Shown: in pieces, positions 1 to 8,460 of the stretch
Layout: every line of letters begins with the position of its first letter
How positions within the stretch are numbered: the first letter of the stretch is position 1
Assembly: GCF_900106755.1 (NCBI RefSeq)
Contig: NZ_FNNN01000009.1
Coordinates: 140,505 to 204,504, forward strand
Source of the DNA: Bacteroides faecis MAJ27
GTDB lineage: Bacteria; Bacteroidota; Bacteroidia; Bacteroidales; Bacteroidaceae
DNA length: 64,000 nt
Direction: 5' to 3'
Position numbers and translations under genes: made by a program
The notes under the pieces: generated by a model
Told to the model about the DNA's origin: nothing
The model's database searches: none
The model's input: the letters and a program-made list of their open reading frames with translations, nothing else

Positions 1-2
1 AC

Positions 3-590
3 CGTGTTTGCCTGACTGATCAATTCTCGTCGGTAATAGCAGACGGAGTTCAATCTGCACAGATGGCTACCCAACATCTGTTGGACAACGGAAGCAGACG
101 GATCGCTTTTATCGGAGGTGCCAATCATCTGGATATTGTAAAGAGAAGGAAGCACGGTTATCTGGAAGCCTTACGTGACAATCGGATTCCTATTGAAAAG
201 GAATTAGTCGTTTGCCGAAAAATTGATTATGAGGAAGGTAAGATTGCTACGGAAACATTATTATCTCTCCCCCAGCCTCCCGATGCTATTCTCGCGATGA
301 ACGATACATTGGCTTTTGCCGCCATGGAGGTGATCAAAAGTCACGGGCTTAGCATTCCCGGAGATATTGCTATCATCGGATATACTGACGAACAGCATGC
401 CAACTATGTAGAGCCCAAATTATCTGCTGTATCACATCAGACTTATAAAATGGGAGAAACTGCCTGTCAACTGTTGATTGAGCAGATTAAGGGAGACAGA
501 ACAATTAAACAAGTGATCATCCCGACACATTTACAGATAAGGGAGAGCAGCATTAAAGAAAATAATATAAAAAGCGCTGTATCTACGTAA
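3..590 (+). CDS. LacI-family transcriptional regulator, C-terminal part (partial at window edge)
   Basis: The reading frame is open from base 3, so the first ATG at 63 is internal and the DNA-binding N-terminus lies outside the window. What remains is the periplasmic-binding-protein-like effector domain of a LacI/GalR repressor. Visible family signatures are the NGSRRIAFIGG strand-turn, the PPDAILAMNDTLAFAAM segment, and GDIAIIGYTDE near the hinge to the last subdomain. In this family the domain binds a sugar or nucleoside and controls operator affinity. The ligand cannot be read from this fragment. The gene ends in a hairpin that overlaps its stop codon, and the next genes run the opposite way, so it is the last gene of its transcription unit. 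Confidence 0.9.
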   Translation, partial: RVCLTDQFSSVIADGVQSAQMATQHLLDNGSRRIAFIGGANHLDIVKRRKHGYLEALRDNRIPIEKELVVCRKIDYEEGKIATETLLSLPQPPDAILAMNDTLAFAAMEVIKSHGLSIPGDIAIIGYTDEQHANYVEPKLSAVSHQTYKMGETACQLLIEQIKGDRTIKQVIIPTHLQIRESSIKENNIKSAVST

Positions 591-603
591 TTATAGATAC
601 AGC
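576..603 (+). terminator. Hairpin overlapping the stop codon of the LacI-type gene
   Basis: A 10-bp perfect stem (GCTGTATCTA paired with TAGATACAGC) has an 8-nt loop that contains the TAA stop. No strong T-run follows, so it is a probable but not classical terminator between convergent genes. Confidence 0.5.
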
Positions 604-634
604 ACCTTCCATATATAAAGAGAGTTTTATCTTA

Positions 635-1225
635 TTATTTCAACTCTGCTTCAGTAGTAGCGAAATCAAGCAATGTGATATCAAAAACAAGAGCCGAATA
701 TCCCAAAATGCCAGTAGTACCACTGCTTCCATAAGCATACTCCCAAGGGATATAAACCTTCCAGCGGTCACCAACTTCCATTCTCTGAAGCACTTCACCC
801 CAGCCGGTAATTACCCCGCTGACTTGGAAAATAGTTGTAGGAGAATCTCCTTCACTTGGATTTTCCTCATTTACAACCGGATTATCTCCTTTGAAGTTAC
901 CATCAAAATATTCTCCTAAAATATTCGTTCCTTTATAATATACCTTCACATAGTCAGTATATTTAGGACTTCCCGCCTTTACTACATGATCAGTCATTGA
1001 CGGCATTACTTTATAATAGATGTAATTACCGGGAGCAGTCAACATCTCTATGCGTTCCAAGCCTCCTCTACCAGAAGCCGTAGCATAGACATTCGCCAAA
1101 GAGTCAATATATGCCTCGTTCCGCGCACGCCAATTGTCATATTTACCCACTTCTTCCGTTTCACTACAAGAAACAAATGCCAAAGTCAGTAATACTAAGG
1201 AGAATAAATAGATTTTTTTACTCAT
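635..1225 (-). CDS. FKBP-type peptidyl-prolyl cis-trans isomerase lipoprotein
   Basis: A 196-residue exported lipoprotein: the N-terminus is hydrophobic and ends in a lipobox (LAFVSC, Cys20). The C-terminal half, about residues 85-190, is an FKBP fold. It shows the strand VKVYYKGTNILGEYFD, the loop VITGWGEVLQRMEVGDRW, and the IPWEYAYGSSG segment near the active site. FKBPs catalyse proline isomerisation during folding; this one would act in the periplasm or at the outer membrane. The LLDF ending replaces the usual ELL strand. It lies 11 bp downstream of glycyl-tRNA synthetase on the same strand and is probably co-transcribed with it, although the functions are unrelated. The family is clear, the client proteins are not. 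Confidence 0.9.
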   Translation of the reverse strand: MSKKIYLFSLVLLTLAFVSCSETEEVGKYDNWRARNEAYIDSLANVYATASGRGGLERIEMLTAPGNYIYYKVMPSMTDHVVKAGSPKYTDYVKVYYKGTNILGEYFDGNFKGDNPVVNEENPSEGDSPTTIFQVSGVITGWGEVLQRMEVGDRWKVYIPWEYAYGSSGTTGILGYSALVFDITLLDFATTEAELK

Positions 1226-1236
1226 TCGTTAAAGGT

Positions 1237-2778
1237 TTATTGTAAAGTTTTCAATAATGAAGTGATGCTCACTCTGTCTGCGATAATATTATTCAGTTCA
1301 GAGATAGCTACACGTTCTTGCTGCATCGTATCACGATTACGCAATGTTACACAGTTATCTTCCAGTGTCTGATGGTCTACAGTCACGCAGAACGGAGTAC
1401 CGATGGCATCCTGACGACGATAACGCTTACCAATACTGTCTTTTTCATCATACTGACAGTGGAAATGGAATTTCAGAGCATCGATGATCTCACGAGCCTT
1501 TTCAGGCAGACCGTCTTTCTTCACCAAAGGCATTACAGCCAATTTCACCGGAGCCAGAGCAGCCGGCAATTTCAATACAACGCGGCTCTCACCATTTTCC
1601 AATTGTTCTTCGCAATAAGCTGCACTCATGATACTGAGGAACATGCGGTCCACGCCAATTGAAGTCTCGATCACATACGGAGTATAAGACTCGTTCAGTT
1701 CCGGATCGAAATATTTGATGCTCTTTCCTGAGAACTTCTCATGTTGAGACAAGTCAAAGTTCGTACGTGAGTGGATACCTTCCACTTCCTTGAAGCCGAA
1801 TGGCATCAGGAATTCAATATCTGTAGCAGCATTTGCATAGTGAGCCAATTTATCATGATCGTGGTAACGATAGCTGGCATCTCCAAAGCCTAATGCCTTG
1901 TGCCATTTCAGACGGATTTCTTTCCATTTCTTGAACCAATCCAATTCAGTACCCGGTTTTACGAAGAACTGCATTTCCATCTGTTCAAACTCACGCATAC
2001 GGAAGATGAACTGACGGGCAACGATTTCGTTACGGAAAGCCTTACCGATCTGAGCAATACCAAAAGGAACCTTCATACGACCGGTCTTCTGCACATTCAG
2101 GTAGTTTACGAAAATACCTTGCGCTGTTTCCGGACGAAGATAGATTTTCATAGCACCGTCAGAAGTAGATCCCATCTCAGTAGAGAACATCAGGTTGAAC
2201 TGACGAACTTCCGTCCAATTCTTCGTTCCGGAGATAGGACATACAATTTCTTCATCAACGATGATCTGGCGAAGCTCATCCAGATTATTGTCGTTCAGCG
2301 CTTTTGCAAAACGAGTATGAAGCGCATCGCGTTTTGTCTGATGTTCCAGCACACGTCCGTTGGTAGAACGGAATTGAGCCTCATCAAAGGTTTCACCGAA
2401 TCTCTTGGCCGCTTTTGCTACTTCCTTATTGATTTTATCGTCATATTTAGCCAACTGATCTTCAATCAGTACGTCAGCACGATAACGTTTTTTAGAATCT
2501 TTATTGTCAATCAAGGGGTCATTGAATGCGTCTACGTGTCCGGAAGCCTTCCAGATAGTAGGATGCATAAAGATGGCAGAGTCGATACCGACAATGTTTT
2601 CGTGCAACAGTACCATACTGTCCCACCAATATTTTTTAATGTTGTTTTTCAATTCAACGCCCATCTGACCGTAGTCATATACAGCGCCTAGTCCGTCGTA
2701 GATATCGCTTGAAGGAAATACAAAACCGTACTCTTTGCAGTGCGATACAAGTTTCTTAAAAACGTCTTCTTGTGCCAT
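1237..2778 (-). CDS. glyS: Glycyl-tRNA synthetase, dimeric class II type
   Basis: Charges tRNA-Gly in the cytoplasm. The ATG at 2778 (MAQEDVFKKLVSHCKEYGF) gives 513 residues and is preferred over an in-frame ATG 14 codons upstream, because it matches where family members start. Landmarks of the single-chain (eukaryote/archaea-like) GlyRS are IYDGLGAVYDYGQMGVELK near the N-terminus, the class II motif-2 region FRNEIVARQFIFRMREFEQMEMQ, and motif 3 at GVDRMFL. The C-terminal anticodon-binding domain starts near LAPVKLAVMPLV. The alpha2beta2 two-subunit GlyRS of many bacteria is absent here; the one-gene type is normal for Bacteroidetes. A -7 element lies about 55 bp upstream. The FKBP gene follows after 11 bp. 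Confidence 0.97.
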   Translation of the reverse strand: MAQEDVFKKLVSHCKEYGFVFPSSDIYDGLGAVYDYGQMGVELKNNIKKYWWDSMVLLHENIVGIDSAIFMHPTIWKASGHVDAFNDPLIDNKDSKKRYRADVLIEDQLAKYDDKINKEVAKAAKRFGETFDEAQFRSTNGRVLEHQTKRDALHTRFAKALNDNNLDELRQIIVDEEIVCPISGTKNWTEVRQFNLMFSTEMGSTSDGAMKIYLRPETAQGIFVNYLNVQKTGRMKVPFGIAQIGKAFRNEIVARQFIFRMREFEQMEMQFFVKPGTELDWFKKWKEIRLKWHKALGFGDASYRYHDHDKLAHYANAATDIEFLMPFGFKEVEGIHSRTNFDLSQHEKFSGKSIKYFDPELNESYTPYVIETSIGVDRMFLSIMSAAYCEEQLENGESRVVLKLPAALAPVKLAVMPLVKKDGLPEKAREIIDALKFHFHCQYDEKDSIGKRYRRQDAIGTPFCVTVDHQTLEDNCVTLRNRDTMQQERVAISELNNIIADRVSITSLLKTLQ

Positions 2779-2830
2779 TTTCTTATATGTATCTATTAAT
2801 TTGAATTTGCTTTTTTCCAAAAAAGTGCCA

Positions 2831-2838
2831 CAAAGATA
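2831..2838 (-). promoter_or_regulatory. Bacteroides -7 promoter element for glyS
   Basis: TATCTTTG on the minus strand matches the Bacteroides -7 consensus TAnnTTTG and would start transcription about 45-50 nt before the glyS ATG. No clean -33 TTTG is seen at the expected distance. Confidence 0.6.
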
Positions 2839-3118
2839 GGCATTTATCTCATAAATAAGACAGGGAGGGTATTAATTTATCTTATTCTTCTGTTTGTTCA
2901 TCCTACTAAAAGTGTGAAATTCATGTACTATACCGATCTACTTTCCATCATGACATGTGTTTTTAGTCTTTTTGACGCAGACTTTCTTTGTATGATAATG
3001 CGAATAAGCATTCGTGTTATTATTGTTTACCATAGCAACTATTTTATAAGAGAGATACTATACATCCTCCATCGAGATATATTGAAAATAGTTTATCTTT
3101 TACACAATGACTATTTGA

Positions 3119-3177
3119 ACGTTTCTAATAAATTCTTTCATCGTTTATTAGAAACGTCTCTCTAGTTTATTATAAAC
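3119..3177. repeat. Intergenic inverted repeat plus adjacent palindrome
   Basis: Two perfect 14-bp arms (ACGTTTCTAATAAA and its complement) are separated by 11 nt. A 13-nt palindrome, GTTTATTATAAAC, follows. They sit in the 800-bp gap between glyS and the topoisomerase gene. Apart from the small RNA described separately, I see no gene in 2840-3210; an 83-codon plus-strand frame there has no recognisable features. Confidence 0.7.
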
Positions 3178-3214
3178 GCGAATAGTTCCTTTTGCAGAAA
3201 AAGTCTCAAATTTA

Positions 3215-3416
3215 TGCAACAAAAAAGGCTGTAAATCCACTAAAGATTCACAGCCCATTGTTTACACATGAGTTCCCAGCAGGTTATCACTGGCTGATTT
3301 TTCCTGTTATATTGTTAGCATATTACACCTATTTTGAGGTAAACACATGCAGATAAATGTTGCAATAAACAATTCTTTTTTCATTAATTTCGGTTTTTAG
3401 TCAGGCTTTATAGCCG
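3215..3416 (-). ncRNA. Candidate structured small RNA with own promoter and terminator
   Basis: A minus-strand unit of about 200 nt is bounded by a good promoter (TATATTTG at 3421-3428, TTGAC at 3447-3451) and a strong intrinsic terminator. The RNA would begin with a hairpin (TAGTC-GGCT stem closing on AGCC/GACTA). A long-range pairing of ATTGTTTA (3366-3373) with TAAACAAT (3257-3264) encloses about 100 nt of further small stems, one of them a CCAG/CTGG hairpin. The only frame inside is a 25-codon one beginning MKKELFIATF, so non-coding is more likely than a leader peptide. Length and closing-stem layout resemble 6S-type RNAs, but I cannot assign a family. Confidence 0.45.
3223..3256 (-). terminator. 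Intrinsic terminator of the candidate small RNA
   Basis: On the minus strand an 11-bp stem (GGCTGTGAATC with GATTTACAGCC, one mismatch) with a 7-nt loop is followed by TTTTTTG. Confidence 0.8.
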
Positions 3417-3420
3417 ACTA

Positions 3421-3451
3421 CAAATATACAACATAAAAAGAACGTTGTCAA
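3421..3451 (-). promoter_or_regulatory. Promoter of the candidate small RNA
   Basis: On the minus strand TTGAC is followed 18 nt later by TATATTTG, which fits the Bacteroides TAnnTTTG -7 element with a slightly off -33 box. Confidence 0.6.
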
Positions 3452-3549
3452 GTCCCTGGGTAGTTTACTCACGAAAACAAAGGATGATTGGAGTTGTCAG
3501 TATCATAAAAAACGTGAGTTCTTTTCGTCCTCATATGAATTAATTTCGT

Positions 3550-3557
3550 ATTTTTGC
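3550..3557 (+). promoter_or_regulatory. Possible -7 element for the topoisomerase gene
   Basis: TATTTTTG matches TAnnTTTG about 70 nt before the ATG at 3625. The -33 region is not convincing. Confidence 0.4.
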
Positions 3558-3624
3558 GTGCACATCCCCTTTTTTTTGATGTAAAGAAGATAATTTGTTG
3601 TAAAAGCAAAGCGAAGATTGATAT

Positions 3625-6270
3625 ATGAGTGACGAAATCAACGAGATAACGGAAGAACATTCAGACTACAAACCGGCGGACGCGCGGGACGAAAACGTAA
3701 AGCATCAGTTAACAGGCATGTACCAGAATTGGTTTCTGGACTATGCTTCTTATGTGATTCTGGAACGTGCCGTTCCCCACATCAACGATGGTTTGAAGCC
3801 TGTGCAACGACGTATTCTACATTCCATGAAACGGCTGGACGACGGACGGTATAACAAAGTGGCAAATATTGTGGGACACACCATGCAGTTCCATCCGCAC
3901 GGTGATGCTTCTATCGGCGATGCACTGGTACAGTTGGGGCAGAAAGACCTGCTGATTGACTGTCAGGGTAACTGGGGTAATATTCTCACCGGAGACGGTG
4001 CGGCAGCTCCCCGTTATATTGAGGCACGCCTTTCCAAGTTCGCATTGGACATCGTATTCAATCCTAAAACCACCGAATGGAAACTGTCATACGACGGCAG
4101 AAACAAAGAACCGGTGACTCTCCCTGTCAAATTCCCTCTATTGCTGGCACAGGGAGTGGAAGGTATTGCTGTCGGACTTTCATCCAAGATATTACCTCAC
4201 AATTTCAACGAACTTTGCGATGCCTCTATCAGCTATCTGCGTGGAGAGTCGTTCCAGCTATATCCCGACTTCCAGACAGGCGGTTCCATCGACGTTGCCA
4301 AATACAACGACGGAGAACGTGGCGGAGCGGTAAAAATACGTGCTAAAATCAACAAGCTGGACAACAAGACACTGGCTATCACGGAGATTCCATATGGCAA
4401 GACTACCTCTACCGTCATCGACTCTATCCTAAAGGCAGTTGACAAAGGAAAAATCAAGATACGTAAAGTAGACGACAACACAGCTGCCAACGTAGAGATA
4501 CTGGTACATCTGGCACCCGGAACATCATCGGACAAAACAATTGACGCATTATATGCCTTTACCGACTGCGAAGTAAGTATCTCCCCCAACTGCTGTGTGA
4601 TTGATGACAGCAAACCCCACTTCCTCACTGTCAGCAAAGTGCTGAAAAAGTCGGCAGACAACACACTGGGACTGCTGAAACAGGAACTGGAAATCAAGAA
4701 AGGGGAAATACTGGAATCACTCCATTTCGCTTCCCTCGAAAAGATATTTATCGAAGAACGCATCTATAAAGACAAAGAGTTCGAGCAATCCAAAGACATG
4801 GACGCTGCCTGCGCACATATCGACGACCGCCTGACTCCTTTCTATCCGAGCTTTATCCGTGAAGTAACCAAAGAGGATATTCTCAAACTGATGGAAATCA
4901 AGATGGGACGCATCCTGAAGTTCAACACCGACAAAGCCGATGAACTGATCGCCCGTATGAAAGAAGAGATTGCCGAAATCGACGATCACCTCGCTCACAT
5001 CGTGGACTATACCGTAAACTGGTACCAGATGCTAAAAAACAAATACGGAAAGAACTTCCCGCGCCGCACCGAACTGCGCAACTTCGACACCATCGAAGCC
5101 GCCAAAGTGGTAGAAGCCAACGAGAAACTCTACATCAACCGCGAAGAAGGATTTATCGGAACAGCCTTGAAGAAAGACGAATTCGTCGCCAACTGTTCAG
5201 ATATCGATGATGTAATCGTCTTCTTCCGGGATGGTAAATATATCGTCACCCCGGTAGCCGACAAAAAATTTGTAGGCAAAAACATACTTTATGTCAATGT
5301 CTTCAAGAAGAATGACAAGCGAACCATCTACAACATCACTTATCGGGACGGCAAAGAAGGAACGACCTATATCAAACGCTTTGCTGTAACAGGTGTTGTC
5401 CGTGACCGTGAATACGATGTCACACAGGGAACGCCAGACTCACGTATCACTTATTTCAGCGCCAACCCGAACGGAGAAGCCGAAATCATCAAAGTGACAT
5501 TAAAGCCGAACCCACGCGTAAGACGCATTATCTTCGAACGTGATTTCAGCGAAATCAGCATCAAAGGACGTCAGGCACAAGGAGTGATCCTCACCCGTCT
5601 GCCGGTTCATAAGATTGCCTTGAAGCAAAAAGGCGGTTCCACCCTCGGAGGGCGAAAGGTATGGTTCGACCGTGATATCCTGCGCCTCAACTACGATGGA
5701 CGGGGAGAATATCTGGGAGAATTCCAAAGCGACGACACCATTCTGGTGGTGCTCAACAATGGCGAGTTCTACACCACTAACTTTGACCTGAGCAACCATT
5801 ACGAGGACAATGTCAGCATTGTCGAGAAGTTTGACCCGAACAAGATATGGACTGCCGCGCTTTATGACGCCGACCAGCAGAACTATCCATATCTGAAACG
5901 TTTCTGTTTTGAGGGTTCCAACCGCAAGCAGAACTATCTGGGAGAAAATAAGAATACCCGTCTGATCCTCCTGACTGACGAGTACTATCCTCGTCTGGAA
6001 GTTATATTTGGCGGTCACGACAGCTTCCGTGAAGCGATGGTGATTGATGCGGAAGAATTTATCGCAGTGAAAGGTTTCAAAGCCAAAGGGAAGCGAATCA
6101 CTACCTACACGGTGGATACCATCAACGAGCTTGAACCTACCCGTTTCCCGGAACCGGTAAAGGAACAGCCCGAAGAAGCGGCAGAAGAACCGGAAAATCT
6201 GGACCCGGACAGCGATAAAAGCGAAGGGGACATCATTGATGAAATTACGGGACAGATGAAGCTGTTTTAG
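3625..6270 (+). CDS. parC: DNA topoisomerase IV subunit A (GyrA/ParC family)
   Basis: An 881-residue type IIA topoisomerase breakage-reunion subunit. It forms the DNA gate and covalently holds cleaved DNA while the ATPase partner (ParE/GyrB, not in this window) drives strand passage. The N-terminal core (about residues 30-470) begins with YASYVILERAVPHINDGLKP and QRRILHSM. The catalytic tyrosine is Tyr131 in AAPRYIEARLS. Residues about 490-830 form the C-terminal beta-pinwheel, followed by an acidic tail rich in Glu/Asp. Length and sequence fit ParC of Bacteroidetes better than GyrA. In the quinolone-binding region (HPHGDASIGD) the position equivalent to E. coli GyrA Ser83 is Ala95. A DUF3316 gene starts 38 bp downstream, probably in the same operon. 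Confidence 0.9.
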   Translation: MSDEINEITEEHSDYKPADARDENVKHQLTGMYQNWFLDYASYVILERAVPHINDGLKPVQRRILHSMKRLDDGRYNKVANIVGHTMQFHPHGDASIGDALVQLGQKDLLIDCQGNWGNILTGDGAAAPRYIEARLSKFALDIVFNPKTTEWKLSYDGRNKEPVTLPVKFPLLLAQGVEGIAVGLSSKILPHNFNELCDASISYLRGESFQLYPDFQTGGSIDVAKYNDGERGGAVKIRAKINKLDNKTLAITEIPYGKTTSTVIDSILKAVDKGKIKIRKVDDNTAANVEILVHLAPGTSSDKTIDALYAFTDCEVSISPNCCVIDDSKPHFLTVSKVLKKSADNTLGLLKQELEIKKGEILESLHFASLEKIFIEERIYKDKEFEQSKDMDAACAHIDDRLTPFYPSFIREVTKEDILKLMEIKMGRILKFNTDKADELIARMKEEIAEIDDHLAHIVDYTVNWYQMLKNKYGKNFPRRTELRNFDTIEAAKVVEANEKLYINREEGFIGTALKKDEFVANCSDIDDVIVFFRDGKYIVTPVADKKFVGKNILYVNVFKKNDKRTIYNITYRDGKEGTTYIKRFAVTGVVRDREYDVTQGTPDSRITYFSANPNGEAEIIKVTLKPNPRVRRIIFERDFSEISIKGRQAQGVILTRLPVHKIALKQKGGSTLGGRKVWFDRDILRLNYDGRGEYLGEFQSDDTILVVLNNGEFYTTNFDLSNHYEDNVSIVEKFDPNKIWTAALYDADQQNYPYLKRFCFEGSNRKQNYLGENKNTRLILLTDEYYPRLEVIFGGHDSFREAMVIDAEEFIAVKGFKAKGKRITTYTVDTINELEPTRFPEPVKEQPEEAAEEPENLDPDSDKSEGDIIDEITGQMKLF

Positions 6271-6308
6271 CTAACGTATACATGCGGTAAAAAATACCCA
6301 ATGTGCCA

Positions 6309-7169
6309 ATGAAGAAAAACTTATTATACCTAGGGCTGACAGGATACCTCCTGTTCGCCCTTTGCACAAGATTACAGGCGCAGACCGACAGTCTGCAAGC
6401 TCATCGCTATGTAACACGTGCCACCATGTACGGGGTCGGATTTACCAACGTGTTCGACACCTATCTTTCGCCTCAGGAATATAAAGGAATAGATTTCCGC
6501 ATTTCCCGCGAGACGATTCGGATGACAAAATTGTTCGACGGAAATGTTTCTGTGCAGAACTTCTTTCAGGCAGACGTCGGCTATACACATAACCGCGCAG
6601 ACAACAACAATACCTTTTCCGGACTCGTCAACTGGAATTACGGCCTTCATTATCAGTTTCGTCTGACCGAAAACTTCAAGTTACTGGCAGGAGGACTGTT
6701 TGACGCCAACGGAGGCTTCGTTTACAACCTTCGCAATAGTAACAATCCGGCTTCTGCACGGGCATATGTCAATCTGGACGCTTCGGGAATGGCCATCTGG
6801 CACCTGAAAATCAAACGCTATCCGATGGTGCTCCGCTATCAGGTCAACCTGCCGGTGATCGGGCTCATGTTCTCACCGCACTACGGGCAATCTTATTACG
6901 AAATTTTCTCACTGGGTAACTCCGGCGGAGTCATCCAGTTTACCTCTCTCCACAATCAGCCCTCCCTTCGTCAGATGCTTTCTGTCGATCTGCCAATAGG
7001 ATATACCAAGATGCGTTTCAGTTATCTGGCAGATTTGCAGCAATCCAACGTAAACGGGATTAAGACACATACTTACTCTCATGTATTTATGGTAGGGTTT
7101 GTGAAAGACCTGTATCGGCTTTCCAACAAAAAAGGTACAGGGCTGCCTTCATCGGTAAGGGCATACTAG
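6309..7169 (+). CDS. DUF3316 family exported protein
   Basis: A 286-residue protein of the Bacteroidetes DUF3316 family, with unknown function. I start it at the ATG at 6309, because the GTG two codons earlier only lengthens the signal peptide. Residues 1-25 are a Sec signal peptide ending LQAQ. The rest is rich in alternating aromatic and polar residues, for example NYGLHYQFRLTENFKLLAGG and SYLADLQQSNVNG. This is typical of an outer-membrane beta-barrel or a periplasmic beta-sheet protein. It sits between parC and an S41 protease lipoprotein with short gaps, so the three are probably co-transcribed. No catalytic motif is visible. Confidence 0.85.
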   Translation: MKKNLLYLGLTGYLLFALCTRLQAQTDSLQAHRYVTRATMYGVGFTNVFDTYLSPQEYKGIDFRISRETIRMTKLFDGNVSVQNFFQADVGYTHNRADNNNTFSGLVNWNYGLHYQFRLTENFKLLAGGLFDANGGFVYNLRNSNNPASARAYVNLDASGMAIWHLKIKRYPMVLRYQVNLPVIGLMFSPHYGQSYYEIFSLGNSGGVIQFTSLHNQPSLRQMLSVDLPIGYTKMRFSYLADLQQSNVNGIKTHTYSHVFMVGFVKDLYRLSNKKGTGLPSSVRAY

Positions 7170-7224
7170 AATAAGTGGAAAGTTGAAAATTAAAAGACTA
7201 TAGACAAGAACTGAAAGATTAAGA

Positions 7225-8247
7225 ATGAGAAATAGAATTATACAAATACTTTTGCTGCTCTGTTGCCTCCCCATACAGACGGGATGTATCGGAGAAGATG
7301 ATTTCGCAGATGATCCTGTAGGAAACTTCGAGCAACTGTGGAAGATCATTGACGAACGGTATTGCTTTCTGGACTCGAAAGGCATTGACTGGGACGCTGT
7401 TCATGAGAAATACAGCAAACTGATTGTGCCGGGCATGTCCAATGACGACCTTTTCGATAAACTTAGCGAGATGCTCTATATCCTGAAAGACGGCCATGTC
7501 AATCTTTCATCCGCCAAGCGTGTCTCTTATTACGATGCATGGTATCAGGGATATCCGTGGAACTACCGGGAAGATATTCTGTACCAATACTATCTGGGTA
7601 GTGCCAGCAAAGACTACTACACATCGGCAGGTATGAAATACAAAATATTCGATAACAATATCGGATATATCCGCTACGAAAGTTTCAGCTCCGGAGTTGG
7701 TGATGGCAATCTGGATGAAATCCTTGTCTATCTGGCCACCTGCAACGGACTGATTATCGATGTACGTGACAACGGAGGAGGTAACCTGACCAATTCTTCC
7801 CGCATCGCCGCCCGATTCACCAACAATAAAATCCTGACCGGATATATACAGCATAAGACGGGAACAGGACATAGCGACTTCTCCAAACCGGAACCAATCT
7901 ATTTGGAACCTTCCAACAGCATCCGGTGGCAAAAGAAAGTCGTCATACTGACCAACCGCCGTTGCTACAGTGCAACCAACGACTTTGTTAATCTGATGCG
8001 TAGCATAGACAACGGCAATATCATCCAAGTCGGTGACCAGACAGGAGGCGGTTCGGGACTTCCTTTCACATCGGAATTGCCAAACGGGTGGAGCATCCGC
8101 TTCTCCGCCAGCCCCCATTTCGACAAAAATATGCAACCACTGGAAGAAGGTATTTTACCTGATATAGACATTGATATGACTGAAGAAGACCAGTCCAAGC
8201 ATAAAGATACGCTGATTGAAAAAGCTTTCGAAATCTTAAGCGAATAA
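7225..8247 (+). CDS. S41 family peptidase lipoprotein
   Basis: A 340-residue lipoprotein (signal sequence ending QTGC, Cys21) with the C-terminal-processing/tricorn-type S41 fold. Seen in order are a helical N-terminal region (about 30-95) ending in KDGHV, the strand-turn LIIDVRDNGGGN, and ILTNRRCYSATNDF, in which Ser249 is the likely nucleophile. GDQTGGGSGLP follows. The DGHV histidine (His91) suggests the tricorn-like Ser-His arrangement rather than the Ser-Lys dyad of Tsp. No clear PDZ domain is present. It should act in the periplasm or at the cell surface on unknown peptides. It is the last gene of the parC/DUF3316 run. Confidence 0.88.
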   Translation: MRNRIIQILLLLCCLPIQTGCIGEDDFADDPVGNFEQLWKIIDERYCFLDSKGIDWDAVHEKYSKLIVPGMSNDDLFDKLSEMLYILKDGHVNLSSAKRVSYYDAWYQGYPWNYREDILYQYYLGSASKDYYTSAGMKYKIFDNNIGYIRYESFSSGVGDGNLDEILVYLATCNGLIIDVRDNGGGNLTNSSRIAARFTNNKILTGYIQHKTGTGHSDFSKPEPIYLEPSNSIRWQKKVVILTNRRCYSATNDFVNLMRSIDNGNIIQVGDQTGGGSGLPFTSELPNGWSIRFSASPHFDKNMQPLEEGILPDIDIDMTEEDQSKHKDTLIEKAFEILSE

Positions 8248-8263
8248 CTTTATTGCCTAATTA

Positions 8264-8294
8264 TTTGTCAAATCAGAAAATCTTCCTATCTTTG
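8264..8294 (+). promoter_or_regulatory. Consensus Bacteroides promoter for tRNA-Leu
   Basis: TTTG at 8264-8267, 19 nt, then TATCTTTG at 8287-8294. Both elements match the Bacteroides housekeeping consensus. The tRNA begins 26 nt after the -7 box. Confidence 0.9.
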
Positions 8295-8319
8295 CACCGC
8301 TAAACAAAAAGCGACGCAT

Positions 8320-8401
8320 GCGGATGTGGCGTAATTGGTAGCCGCGCCAGACTTAGGATCTGGTGCCGTGAGGCGTGTAGGTTCGAGTCCTATCATCCGC
8401 A
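8320..8401 (+). tRNA. tRNA-Leu (anticodon UAG)
   Basis: An 82-nt class II tRNA. The 7-bp acceptor stem pairs GCGGATG with CATCCGC and A is the discriminator. The anticodon stem CCAGA/TCTGG encloses loop CTTAGGA, giving anticodon TAG at 8354-8356. A long variable arm (GCCGTGAGGC) and the GTTCGAGTC T-loop complete it. No encoded CCA is present. Confidence 0.96.
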
Positions 8402-8414
8402 CAAAATAAACTAG

Positions 8415-8446
8415 AAAGCCTTCAAGATTATTCTTGAGGGCTTTTT
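8415..8446 (+). terminator. Intrinsic terminator after tRNA-Leu
   Basis: AAGCCTTCAAG pairs with CTTGAGGGCTT around a 6-nt loop, followed by a T-run. The structure ends 15 nt before the PfkB start codon. Confidence 0.8.
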
Positions 8447-8460
8447 CATTGATTACACAT

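Noticed and set aside
2914..3165. 83-codon plus-strand frame in the gap after glyS
   Set aside because: No homology I recognise; it runs through an inverted repeat and has no promoter.
3469..3660. 63-codon minus-strand frame over the parC start
   Set aside because: It overlaps the parC 5' end and the small RNA promoter and lacks any family feature.
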